DNA of 20,860 nucleotides, from contig JAFLCR010000012.1 in NCBI GenBank assembly GCA_017302755.1, forward strand, positions 1-20,860. The letters are read 5' to 3'. Made by a program: the position numbers and the translations under genes. Below are positions 8,152 to 15,044 of this stretch, piece by piece. The notes beneath the pieces are model-generated. The model ran no database searches and had not been told where the DNA came from. It was given only the letters and a program-made list of their open reading frames with translations. Numbering within the stretch: position 1 is the first letter of the stretch; each line of letters starts with the position of its first letter. The DNA comes from Alphaproteobacteria bacterium (GTDB lineage: Bacteria; Pseudomonadota; Alphaproteobacteria; Rickettsiales; JAFLCR01).

Positions 8152-8693
8152 CAGTCATCCATATAGCGCAGGCCGGTGCGCAAATAGGCATAGCCTGTCA
8201 CGAGCGTCAGCCCTGCCGCCAGCCACAGGGCGATCTGCCCGAGAATGTCCGCGTACAGCCAGGACGGCCCGCCGGCGCCGAGCAGCAGTAGGAAGATCGC
8301 CGACATCTGAAATCCAGTTTTTACCTTGGCAAGTTGCGACACCGGCACGCTCACGCGCAACTCGGCCAGGTATTCGCGCAGGCCCGACACCAGAATCTCG
8401 CGCGCCAGGATCGCCAGCGAGGGAATCAAGTGGGCACGATCGGCATGCACGAGCAGCAGAATCGCCGCCGCCACCAGCAGTTTGTCGGCGATGGGATCAA
8501 GGAAACGGCCCAGCTTGCTCTGCACGCCCCAGGCGCGCGCCAAGTAGCCGTCGAAGAAATCGGTGATGCTGGCATAGGCAAACAGCCCCGCCGACAGCCA
8601 ATGGCCCCAGTCGCCGGGCAAGTAAAATACCGGAACCATGAGCGGAATCACCGCAATGCGGGAACCGGTGAGAAGGTTGGGAAGCTGGCGCAT
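8151..8693 (-). CDS. pgsA: CDP-diacylglycerol–glycerol-3-phosphate 3-phosphatidyltransferase
   Basis: Makes phosphatidylglycerol-phosphate from CDP-diacylglycerol and glycerol-3-phosphate, the committed step to phosphatidylglycerol and cardiolipin in the inner membrane. Seen: 180 residues with several hydrophobic helices. The full CDP-alcohol phosphotransferase motif is present: Asp45, Asp48-Gly49, Ala52-Arg53, Gly62, Asp66 and Asp70 in DFFDGYLAR and LGRFLDPIAD. The N terminus MRQLPNLLTGSRI is typical of PgsA. Length matches the family (about 180–190). Known: in many alphaproteobacteria pgsA lies directly downstream of uvrC. Here an unrelated AT-rich gene separates them. The small methyltransferase overlaps its stop codon, so they are probably co-expressed. 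Confidence 0.95.
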   Translation of the reverse strand: MRQLPNLLTGSRIAVIPLMVPVFYLPGDWGHWLSAGLFAYASITDFFDGYLARAWGVQSKLGRFLDPIADKLLVAAAILLLVHADRAHLIPSLAILAREILVSGLREYLAELRVSVPVSQLAKVKTGFQMSAIFLLLLGAGGPSWLYADILGQIALWLAAGLTLVTGYAYLRTGLRYMDD

Positions 8694-8758
8694 GGGTAGA
8701 GAGTAAACAGATTAAAGATAACAGTAAATCCTACAAGCGAGCCTTCGGAGTAAACCAG

Positions 8759-9571
8759 CTACTTCTTCCTCCCCGCCGGTTTTCCGCCACCGTCCGCTTC
8801 ACCACCTTCCCTTGCACGTTCTCTCACCGGTTGATTGGGCGTGGGTAAGGGGGGAGTTGGTGTTTCCTCATCTCCCATATCCCGCATATTATGAAATTCC
8901 GTCCGAAGCGTTTGGTTTAATACGATAACTGCCGCCCCTGTCCCGGCCGGCCGCTCTCCCAAAGGGGTGGCGGCGGGTGTGACGCTCAAATCGCCCAAAG
9001 CTTTTGGCGCTTGCTGCTCTTTGTATGCTTCCTGAACGCTCCCTAGTTTTTCGCTTTTATATTTTTGGTATTCTTCAGAATCTCTTATCTGCTCAAAACT
9101 CTTTCCATGTTTTTCCAGGCAGGCTTTGTTTATTTTAATGGATTCCTCGGCCTCAGCTTCCGTAACTCTCGCTACCGGCTTACGGCTGCCATCGGGCTGT
9201 TTATAAGTGATGATGACAGGATTCTTGTCATAGGTGCCAGCCTCTATCTGCTCTTCCGCCAGGACGACTCTGAAGAGGGAATTCACGCATTCTTGCTGGG
9301 TAAGCAATACTCCTTTCGGCGGATGTCCCGTTGTAAATGCGGCGACGTCGCGCTCAGCAAGGAGCTTTGCGTGTTCATGAGAGGATAGGGAAGCTTTCTG
9401 GCTTCTTAAATACTCTTCTACTGACCCCGGAAGCGCATCTATCTGCTCTTTGGAAAACTCAGAAGCAGAGGCGGTGCCTTGCAATCTTTGTAACTGCTCT
9501 TTTGCACGGTCGGCCTCTTCTTTGGCTTGTCGTACTGCTGTTTTTTCTTGATCTTCGATGTCTTCAGACAT
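8759..9571 (-). CDS. hypothetical protein, charged and coiled-coil rich, low GC
   Basis: I do not recognise this gene. Seen: 270 residues, no signal peptide and no membrane segment. Residues about 3–32 are a Glu/Lys/Gln/Ala stretch likely to form a coiled coil (AVRQAKEEADRAKEQLQRLQ). The middle is soluble and charged. The last 70 residues are Pro/Gly-rich and end in a basic tail (GGGKPAGRKK). A strong Shine-Dalgarno AGGAG lies 5 bases before the ATG, which supports real translation. Base composition differs sharply: two 60-base lines inside the gene (9001 and 9061) count about 45% and 35% GC, against about 63% in a pgsA line. The gene sits between uvrC and pgsA, which are usually neighbours. 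Inference: a lineage-specific or horizontally acquired gene. The coiled coil plus disordered tail would fit a scaffold or secreted substrate, but nothing proves either. Confidence 0.7.
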   Translation of the reverse strand: MSEDIEDQEKTAVRQAKEEADRAKEQLQRLQGTASASEFSKEQIDALPGSVEEYLRSQKASLSSHEHAKLLAERDVAAFTTGHPPKGVLLTQQECVNSLFRVVLAEEQIEAGTYDKNPVIITYKQPDGSRKPVARVTEAEAEESIKINKACLEKHGKSFEQIRDSEEYQKYKSEKLGSVQEAYKEQQAPKALGDLSVTPAATPLGERPAGTGAAVIVLNQTLRTEFHNMRDMGDEETPTPPLPTPNQPVRERAREGGEADGGGKPAGRKK

Positions 9572-9574
9572 GCA

Positions 9575-9581
9575 CTCTCCT
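9575..9581 (-). promoter_or_regulatory. strong ribosome binding site of the orphan gene
   Basis: On the minus strand this reads AGGAGAG, with the AGGAG core 5 bases before the ATG at 9571. It is one of the best Shine-Dalgarno matches in the window and fixes the start of the otherwise unrecognised gene. Confidence 0.7.
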
Positions 9582-9640
9582 GCAAAAAAATGCTTGGGCC
9601 AGTGTACACGTGCGATGTTATTTTTTTACTACTGGGTGAT

Positions 9641-11506
9641 TTATTCAACATGAAAAAAGTTGTAGATTTCCTGGGCCATTTTACGATTAACCCTTTCTAC
9701 TTTCATCAGTTCTTCTACCGTAGCCTCCGACACACCTTTGGCAGAGCCAAAATGTAGCAAAAGCGCCTTTTTCCGCGAATGACCAATGCCTGGAATGTCC
9801 TCTAACTGCGAGCGCAGCGTTCCCTTCGCGCGCTTCGCCCGATGCGCGCCGATGGCATAGCGGTGCGCCTCGTCGCGCAGGCGCTGAAGGTAATGCAACA
9901 CCGGATCATGGTGTGGCAACGTGAACGGCGCTTTGCCGGGAGCGTGAAACTCCTCGCGTCCCGCGTTGCGGTCCGGCCCTTTGGAAATGCCGATATACGG
10001 CACGTCCTCAATGCCGAGCGTGGCGAAAACCTCCGCCACCGCGCTCACCTGGCCCGGGCCGCCGTCGATTAACACCAGGTCAGGCCACTGATGCCTGTCG
10101 CGGCCCGGATCGTCTTTCTGCAATCCGCAGAATCGGCGCGTCATCATCTCGCGCATCATGGCGTAGTCGTCGCCGCCCGAGGCTTGCTCCCGGCCCGAAG
10201 CGCGCATGTTGAACTTCCGGTAGCCTTTTTTGATAAACCCCTCCGGCCCGGCCACGATCATTCCGCCGACTGCATGCGTGCCAAGCGTGTGGCTATTATC
10301 GTACACCTCGATGCGAGAGGGCGGCGCATCGAGGCCGAACAGTTCGGCCACACCCTCGAGCAACCTCGCCTGTGTGCCGCTCTCGGCGAGATGACGCCGC
10401 AACGCCTCCCGCGCATTACTCTGGGCGATCACCACCGCATCGTGCTTGTCCCCACGCTGCGGCACCGCCACCGTCACTTTTCTTTCGGCACGCAGCGACA
10501 ATGCCTCGCACAGCGTATCGACGTGCGGCACGTCGTGGCTCAGCAGAATCAGCGAGGGAGGTTCCTGGCGCTGGTAGAACTGGCCGATGAAGGCGGAGAG
10601 CACCTCCCCCTCGCCCGCATCTTCCGCATGCGAAGGAAAATAAGCCTTGTTCCCGAAGTTCTGGCCTCCCCGGAAAAAGAAAACCTGCACCGCCACCGAC
10701 GTACCCTCGCGGTGCAAGGCGACCACGTCGGCATCGGCAACGCCATGTAGCTGAAGCGCCGCTTCGTGCTGCACGCGCGACAGCGCTTTCAGGCGATCTC
10801 GCAACACCGCGGCATATTCATACTCCTGTGTGGCGCTTGCCTCTTCCATCTCTTTCCCCAGCGCCTCGCTAACCTCGCGGCTTTTTCCCGTCAGGAAGGC
10901 GCGCGCCTCGCCTACCAGCGCTGCATAATCATTCTTGCTGATTTTTGCCACGCAGGGTGCGCTGCATCGCTTGATCTGGTATTGCAGACACGGGCGCGTG
11001 CGCGCCGCGAACATGCTGTCGCTGCATGGACGCAGCAGGAACGCTTTCTGCAGCGTCACCAACGCGCTGTTGAGCGCCCCCACCGACGCGAAAGGCCCGA
11101 AGTAGCTGTTTCCTGCCGCCTGCGCGCCGCGATGCTTGCCGATGCGGGGAAAATCATGATTCCCCGTCATGACCACAAAAGGAAACGACTTGTCGTCGCG
11201 CAGAAGAATGTTGTAACGCGGCTCGAGCTTCTTGATGAGATTTGCTTCAAGCAACAGCGCCTCGGCTTCCGTATGCGTGACGGTAATTTCCATCGCCGCC
11301 GTCTGCGCAATCATGCGCATGATGCGCGTCACCAGCCCCGCTTCCCGCAGATAGGAGGTGACGCGCTTCTTAAGATCCTTCGCCTTGCCGACATAGAGCG
11401 CCTGACCTTTCGCGTCGATCATGCGGTACACACCCGGAAGCGACGGCATGGTCTTGCAGGCCTGCGCAATGATGTCGCGTCCGACGGCGGGTAATTCCTG
11501 GCTCAT
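9641..11506 (-). CDS. uvrC: excinuclease ABC subunit UvrC
   Basis: Dual-incision nuclease of nucleotide excision repair, recruited by UvrB at DNA lesions. Seen: 621 residues, normal length. The N-terminal GIY-YIG nuclease domain has GVYRMIDAKGQALYVGKAK (Tyr27, Tyr38). A cysteine cluster CLQYQIKRCSAPCV follows. The UVR motif for UvrB contact lies in the EYEYAAVLRDRLKAL region. The RNase H-like 5' nuclease domain contains IEVYDNSHTLGTHAVGGMIV, and its downstream part DLVLIDGGPGQ. A C-terminal helix-hairpin-helix tail reads LEDIPGIGHSRKKALL. All expected parts are present, so the gene looks functional. No strong ribosome site precedes the ATG. Upstream lies a 294-base AT-rich gap with a DnaA box, which must contain its promoter unless readthrough from the SDR gene occurs. 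Confidence 0.97.
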   Translation of the reverse strand: MSQELPAVGRDIIAQACKTMPSLPGVYRMIDAKGQALYVGKAKDLKKRVTSYLREAGLVTRIMRMIAQTAAMEITVTHTEAEALLLEANLIKKLEPRYNILLRDDKSFPFVVMTGNHDFPRIGKHRGAQAAGNSYFGPFASVGALNSALVTLQKAFLLRPCSDSMFAARTRPCLQYQIKRCSAPCVAKISKNDYAALVGEARAFLTGKSREVSEALGKEMEEASATQEYEYAAVLRDRLKALSRVQHEAALQLHGVADADVVALHREGTSVAVQVFFFRGGQNFGNKAYFPSHAEDAGEGEVLSAFIGQFYQRQEPPSLILLSHDVPHVDTLCEALSLRAERKVTVAVPQRGDKHDAVVIAQSNAREALRRHLAESGTQARLLEGVAELFGLDAPPSRIEVYDNSHTLGTHAVGGMIVAGPEGFIKKGYRKFNMRASGREQASGGDDYAMMREMMTRRFCGLQKDDPGRDRHQWPDLVLIDGGPGQVSAVAEVFATLGIEDVPYIGISKGPDRNAGREEFHAPGKAPFTLPHHDPVLHYLQRLRDEAHRYAIGAHRAKRAKGTLRSQLEDIPGIGHSRKKALLLHFGSAKGVSEATVEELMKVERVNRKMAQEIYNFFHVE

Positions 11507-11610
11507 GACAAGATGTTTACGCGATCATTTTCTTTGTTGCAGCCATTGCGGATTTTTTTATTCCGCGCCGGATATTTTTTTCCGCTTGACTTTCATCCAT
11601 CCACATTTTC

Positions 11611-11619
11611 TGTGGATAA
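11611..11619 (-). promoter_or_regulatory. perfect DnaA box
   Basis: TGTGGATAA on the plus strand, that is TTATCCACA on the minus strand, the exact high-affinity DnaA 9-mer. It lies about 105 bases upstream of the uvrC start in an AT-rich gap. A one-mismatch relative TTATCCCCA occurs at 12581–12589. A single perfect box can occur by chance, so its role (DnaA-regulated promoter, titration site or part of an origin) is open. Confidence 0.45.
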
Positions 11620-11755
11620 CTTTGTGGGAAACACCTTCAGGTGAAATCTAGCAGGCTGAATTAGCGGCAATTTTTGCCTAGTGACTATTTTTTCAGCATA
11701 CTATCAAGCCATTGAATAAATAGCAAATTTCTAATTTGAGGGATAAAAAAACCAT

Positions 11756-11779
11756 AAAAAAAGCATGAGTTCCTGATGC
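11756..11779 (-). terminator. probable intrinsic terminator of the SDR gene
   Basis: On the minus strand a short hairpin (GCAT, mismatch, AG, loop GAA, CT, mismatch, ATGC; 11779–11763) is followed directly by seven T residues (11762–11756). It starts 21 bases after the SDR stop codon. The stem is short with one C·C mismatch, so termination may be partial. Confidence 0.5.
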
Positions 11780-11800
11780 CGCCTTGGGGTTGTGGGCAAC

Positions 11801-12520
11801 TTATGGCGAAGAACCCCCGGAAACCGCGCCTTCCAGGCTCACGATCCGACCGGTGACCGCGTGAGAATCGAGGAAAAAACGAATCGTATCGCACACCTCC
11901 TCCACGCTGCTCGTGCGCCCTGAGGGATTCGAGGCGGCGATTTTTTTGAACAATTCTTCCTCTCCTTTTGCGGGAAGCGTCGCACCCAGCGCGATCACAT
12001 TGACGCGGATGCGCGGAGCCCATGCTTCCGATTGAAGCCGCATCAGATGAGCAAGCCCGTGCTTGCTGAGCGCGTACGCGGCGAAGTCAGGTGACATGCT
12101 CCATTTCTCGAGCGCGTCGGAGAGGTGGATGATGATGCCTTCTCTTTCAAGGGCGGCAAAGTCGCGCGACAATACCAGCGGCGCCCAGAGATTGATGCGA
12201 TGATGCCGCTCAAACTGCTCGCGTGTGACATCGGATACGTTCCCCTTCTCGATGATTGCCGCGCTGTTGATGAGGGCATCAAGGCCACCGAGCGCATCCG
12301 CGGCGCGCGGAACTATGGTTCCCAGGGCAGCCGCATCTTCCAGATCGCCGTCCACAATCACGGCTTTTCTTCCTAGGTTGCGAATCTCCTGCGCGGCGGA
12401 TTGCGCGTCCGCATCCAATACGCGGCAATGGATCGCCACGTCCCAGCCCGCACGGGCAAACCAGAGGGCAATGCCTCTTCCAACCCGCCGGGCGGCTCCC
12501 GTCACCAATACCTTGTTCAT
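11801..12520 (-). CDS. SDR family oxidoreductase, pteridine-reductase (FolM/PTR1)-like
   Basis: NAD(P)H-dependent short-chain dehydrogenase/reductase. Seen: 239 residues. The Rossmann motif TGAARRVGRGIA (residues 7–18) has the arginines typical of NADPH-preferring members. NSAA lies at 85–88, and the active-site YALSK has Tyr149 and Lys153. The catalytic-serine region reads HLSDALEKW, placing Asp135 where PTR1 and FolM-type reductases carry their Asp, so reduction of a dihydropterin is a reasonable guess. A good ribosome site (AAGGA, 12527–12531) sits 6 bases from the ATG. Known: an SDR of this kind commonly precedes uvrC in alphaproteobacteria. The substrate is not proven; generic 3-oxoacyl reductase-like activity remains possible. 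Confidence 0.87.
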   Translation of the reverse strand: MNKVLVTGAARRVGRGIALWFARAGWDVAIHCRVLDADAQSAAQEIRNLGRKAVIVDGDLEDAAALGTIVPRAADALGGLDALINSAAIIEKGNVSDVTREQFERHHRINLWAPLVLSRDFAALEREGIIIHLSDALEKWSMSPDFAAYALSKHGLAHLMRLQSEAWAPRIRVNVIALGATLPAKGEEELFKKIAASNPSGRTSSVEEVCDTIRFFLDSHAVTGRIVSLEGAVSGGSSP

Positions 12521-12526
12521 ACTTTT

Positions 12527-12531
12527 TCCTT
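12527..12531 (-). promoter_or_regulatory. ribosome binding site of the SDR gene
   Basis: AAGGA on the minus strand, 6 bases before the ATG at 12520. It confirms the start used. A GC-rich palindrome (GCCCGC/GCGGGC, about 12544–12557) lies further upstream in the same leader and could shape its folding. Confidence 0.6.
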
Positions 12532-12595
12532 AAGAAAATCCCGCCCGCCAGCGGGCAAAAAACCGGCCACAATGAAAGATTTATCCCCAATATTT

Positions 12596-12615
12596 GATGA
12601 TTTTTCATCTTTTTT
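12596..12615 (+). terminator. weak hairpin plus T-run in the antiporter leader
   Basis: GATGA-TTTT-TCATC followed by six T residues, ending 16 bases before the antiporter ATG. The layout is that of an intrinsic terminator or attenuator, but the stem has only 5 mostly A/T pairs. It lies between two divergent genes, so on the plus strand it could only act on the antiporter's own leader. Confidence 0.25.
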
Positions 12616-12631
12616 CGTGTTTCCTGTTTGA

Positions 12632-14392
12632 ATGCAGTCTTCCGACCCGTCTTTACCCGCGCCGCATTTGATCGCGAATCCCAGCTTGCTGGACGTCGTG
12701 CTGCTGCTCGCCGCCGCCGTAGCGGTGGTGTTGGTGTTCAAGCGGCTCAAGGCCAGCCCCGTGCTTGGTTACCTGGTGGCGGGCGGCATGATAGGCCCTT
12801 ACGGCTTCAGGCTGGTGACCGATCTCGATGCCATGGGCGCACTGGCGGAATTCGGCGTCGTGTTCCTGCTGTTCGTGATCGGGCTGGAGCTTACCATGGA
12901 GCGCCTGCGCGCCATGCGCACGCACGTCTTCGGCTTCGGCACATTGCAAATGGCAAGCTGCGGCGCCGGGCTCGCGCTGGCGGCCGCCTGTTTCGGTTCT
13001 TCGTTGAACCAGGCGATCATCATCGGCGGCGGGCTAGCGCTTTCCTCAACCGCTGTGGTGATGCAGGTGCTCGCCGACCGCGGCGAGCAGACCAGTCAGC
13101 TCGGCAGGCTTTCTCTTGCCGCGCTGCTGCTGCAGGATTTCGCGGTGGTGCCGCTTCTGGTGCTGGTGCCGTTGCTGGCCACGCAATCAGATAATGTCAG
13201 CGGCCTGATGCTGCACGCGGGGCTGAAGGCGCTGGTTGCATTGGTATTGATCATCATCGCCGGAAGGCTGCTGCTGCAACCCGTATTCCGGCTGATCGCG
13301 TCCGCCAGAAGCGAAGACCTCTTCTCCACGGCGACACTGCTCATCGTGCTGGCTGCCGCCTGGGCGACCGAACATGCAGGACTCTCGCTCGCACTCGGCG
13401 CGTTCCTCGCCGGCGTATTGGTGGCGGAAACGGCGTACCACCACCAGGTGGCAGCGGACATCATGCCGTTCAAGGGCATTTTTCTGGGGCTGTTCTTTAT
13501 GTCCATCGGCATGGGGGTGGACGTGAACGCCATGCTTCCCAAGCTGCCGATCATCCTGGCCATGACAGCAGGGCTTCTGCTGATCAAAGGCGCGCTGATC
13601 GCGGCGCTATGCCGCCTGTTCCGGTTTTCGCTGGGCCTGTCGCTGCGCACGGGCCTGGTGCTGGCGCAGGGAGGGGAGTTCGCCTTTGTGCTCTTCACCC
13701 TGGCCGGCAAGGTGAACCTGCTTTCTCCCGAACTCGCGCAGATGTTGTCGGTCACCGTGACGCTTTCCATGGCGGTTACGCCGCTGCTGGCCGATTTTGG
13801 CAACTGGCTGGCGAACGTGCTGGACAAGCGCAGCCGCTCCGCCCTGGCCACCACGCTGGCCGCCAACGAATCTTCCGATGTCAGCAACCATATCGTGATC
13901 GCGGGTTTCGGGCGCATGGGACAGACTGTGGCCAGAATGCTGGTGGCAGAACAACAGAACTTCATCATCCTCGACACCGACCCCAAGGCCGTGACTGAAG
14001 GCCGCAAGCGGGGCAAGCCTGTGTATTACGGTAATGCCAGCCATATGGACGTGCTCGCCTCCGTAGGCATGGAGCGCGCCCGCGCGGTCGTGATCACGGT
14101 CAGCGACCCTGAGGTGGCGGAACGCATCGTAAGCTCGGTAAGGCGCTTCTACCCCGACCTTCCCATCATTGCCCGCGCGCGCGACTTGAAGCAGGGGCTG
14201 GCGCTGCGCCAGGCAGGTGCCAGCGTAACCGTGCCCGAAACCTTCGAGGCAAGCCTTCAGCTTGGCGGCGCGCTCCTGCGCACGCTGGGCACTCCCGACC
14301 ATGAGGTAAGCCGCGTCATAGGCGAAATCAGAGAAGATCTCCGCGCCACTCCCAGCGAGGCAGAACCCGGCGTCAGTTCGCCACCAGCTTGA
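12632..14392 (+). CDS. KefB/KefC-type monovalent cation:proton antiporter (CPA2) with RCK domain
   Basis: Inner-membrane potassium (or sodium)/proton exchanger. Seen: 586 residues. About twelve hydrophobic segments occupy the first 390 residues, with CPA2 motifs VLGYLVAGGMIGP, LLFVIGLEL, LALSSTAVVMQ and the QD pair (Gln168-Asp169) in LLLQDFAVVPLL. A cytosolic RCK/TrkA-N domain starts near residue 420 with the nucleotide motif IAGFGRMG, acidic LDTDP, and the KefC-like blocks IIARARD, LRQAGA and ETFE. Known: KefB/KefC protect against electrophiles and are gated by glutathione adducts through this domain; YbaL is a close relative. No KefF/KefG partner gene is present, so glutathione gating is uncertain. 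The 3' end overlaps rsmD by 20 bases on the other strand. Confidence 0.93.
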   Translation: MQSSDPSLPAPHLIANPSLLDVVLLLAAAVAVVLVFKRLKASPVLGYLVAGGMIGPYGFRLVTDLDAMGALAEFGVVFLLFVIGLELTMERLRAMRTHVFGFGTLQMASCGAGLALAAACFGSSLNQAIIIGGGLALSSTAVVMQVLADRGEQTSQLGRLSLAALLLQDFAVVPLLVLVPLLATQSDNVSGLMLHAGLKALVALVLIIIAGRLLLQPVFRLIASARSEDLFSTATLLIVLAAAWATEHAGLSLALGAFLAGVLVAETAYHHQVAADIMPFKGIFLGLFFMSIGMGVDVNAMLPKLPIILAMTAGLLLIKGALIAALCRLFRFSLGLSLRTGLVLAQGGEFAFVLFTLAGKVNLLSPELAQMLSVTVTLSMAVTPLLADFGNWLANVLDKRSRSALATTLAANESSDVSNHIVIAGFGRMGQTVARMLVAEQQNFIILDTDPKAVTEGRKRGKPVYYGNASHMDVLASVGMERARAVVITVSDPEVAERIVSSVRRFYPDLPIIARARDLKQGLALRQAGASVTVPETFEASLQLGGALLRTLGTPDHEVSRVIGEIREDLRATPSEAEPGVSSPPA

Positions 14393-14942
14393 GAAGCACC
14401 ACTTTCGCCGCGCCGTAGCGACGCTCATCCATCACCTGAAAACCCGGCACGTCCGGCAGCGTCTCGCGCTCCGCCATCTCGACCACGGCGATGGCGCCGG
14501 GAAGCAGCCAGCCCGAAGCGATCATGCTGGCCAGGGCGGGTGCGGCCAGCCCACTTTCATAAGGAGGATCCACAAACGCCAGGCTGCAGGGTTCGCCTGC
14601 GCGCGGCATCTGCCTTGCATCGGCGCGAAGCAGGCGAACATGCTCGCTTTCCTTCAGCTTTTCTACATTGCGACGGGCAACGGCGAGCGAATCGGGATGC
14701 CTGTCCACCATCGTGACCAGTGCCGCGCCCCTGGAAAGAGCCTCCAGCCCCAGCGCGCCGGTGCCGCAGAAAATATCGGCAACGTGCTTGCCCACCAGCG
14801 GGGAGTGGGTATCCATGAACATGCCGTGAGAGAGAATATTGAAGAGCGCTTCCCTGGTTCTGCCCGATGTCGGCCGTATGCGCGCGTCCGGAAGAGGTTC
14901 CAGGGTCCGCCCCCGGTGCTTGCCTGCTATGATTCGCATCAT
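14373..14942 (-). CDS. rsmD: 16S rRNA (guanine966-N2)-methyltransferase RsmD
   Basis: Methylates G966 of 16S rRNA in the small ribosomal subunit. Seen: 189 residues from MMRIIAGKHRG. SAM motif I is ADIFCGTGALGLEALSRGA (about 55–73), and motif IV is FVDPPYE, the DPPY of N2-guanine and N6-adenine methyltransferases. The N-terminal block RPTSGRTREALFNIL is diagnostic for RsmD. The reading frame continues upstream to 15041, but a GGAGG at 14948–14952 is placed 5 bases before the ATG at 14942 (8 before the ATG at 14939), so the shorter form is chosen; either of these two ATGs may be used. The 3' end overlaps the antiporter gene by 20 bases. No operon partner is visible on this strand. Confidence 0.94.
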   Translation of the reverse strand: MMRIIAGKHRGRTLEPLPDARIRPTSGRTREALFNILSHGMFMDTHSPLVGKHVADIFCGTGALGLEALSRGAALVTMVDRHPDSLAVARRNVEKLKESEHVRLLRADARQMPRAGEPCSLAFVDPPYESGLAAPALASMIASGWLLPGAIAVVEMAERETLPDVPGFQVMDERRYGAAKVVLLKLVAN

Positions 14943-14947
14943 GCCCG

Positions 14948-14952
14948 CCTCC
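14948..14952 (-). promoter_or_regulatory. ribosome binding site deciding the rsmD start
   Basis: GGAGG on the minus strand, 5 bases from the ATG at 14942 and 8 from the adjacent ATG at 14939. It rules against the 33-codon longer reading frame. Confidence 0.7.
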
Positions 14953-15044
14953 GATTTTTTTTTCATAGTATCACAACTCAAAAAGAAAAACAGCAGAGAA
15001 GGCTTTGCCTGGGGACAGAGGAAGGATAATCTGCTTCCCATCTT

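Larger units (their letters stand above)
11507..11800. other. AT-rich intergenic region, largest non-coding gap
   Basis: 294 bases between uvrC and the SDR gene with no credible ORF. Seen: a perfect DnaA box (11611–11619), a DnaA-like TGTGGGCAA (11791–11799), a weak GGCAA/TTGCC hairpin (11666–11678), long A and T runs, and a terminator-like hairpin for the SDR gene (11756–11779). The uvrC promoter should lie here, but I could not pick −35/−10 boxes with confidence. No tRNA or recognised small RNA is visible. Confidence 0.6.

Noticed and set aside
9600..9616. GTGTACAC palindrome between uvrC and the orphan gene
   Set aside because: A short palindrome without a T-run or matching copy nearby; chance is sufficient.
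11586..11620. Plus-strand TTGACT with GATAAC as a promoter for a small RNA
   Set aside because: The spacing is 23 bases, too long for a sigma-70 promoter, and nothing downstream on that strand looks like a gene.
13096..14016. 306-codon minus-strand frame over the antiporter
   Set aside because: Ser/Ala-rich antisense shadow opposite a well-supported membrane protein.
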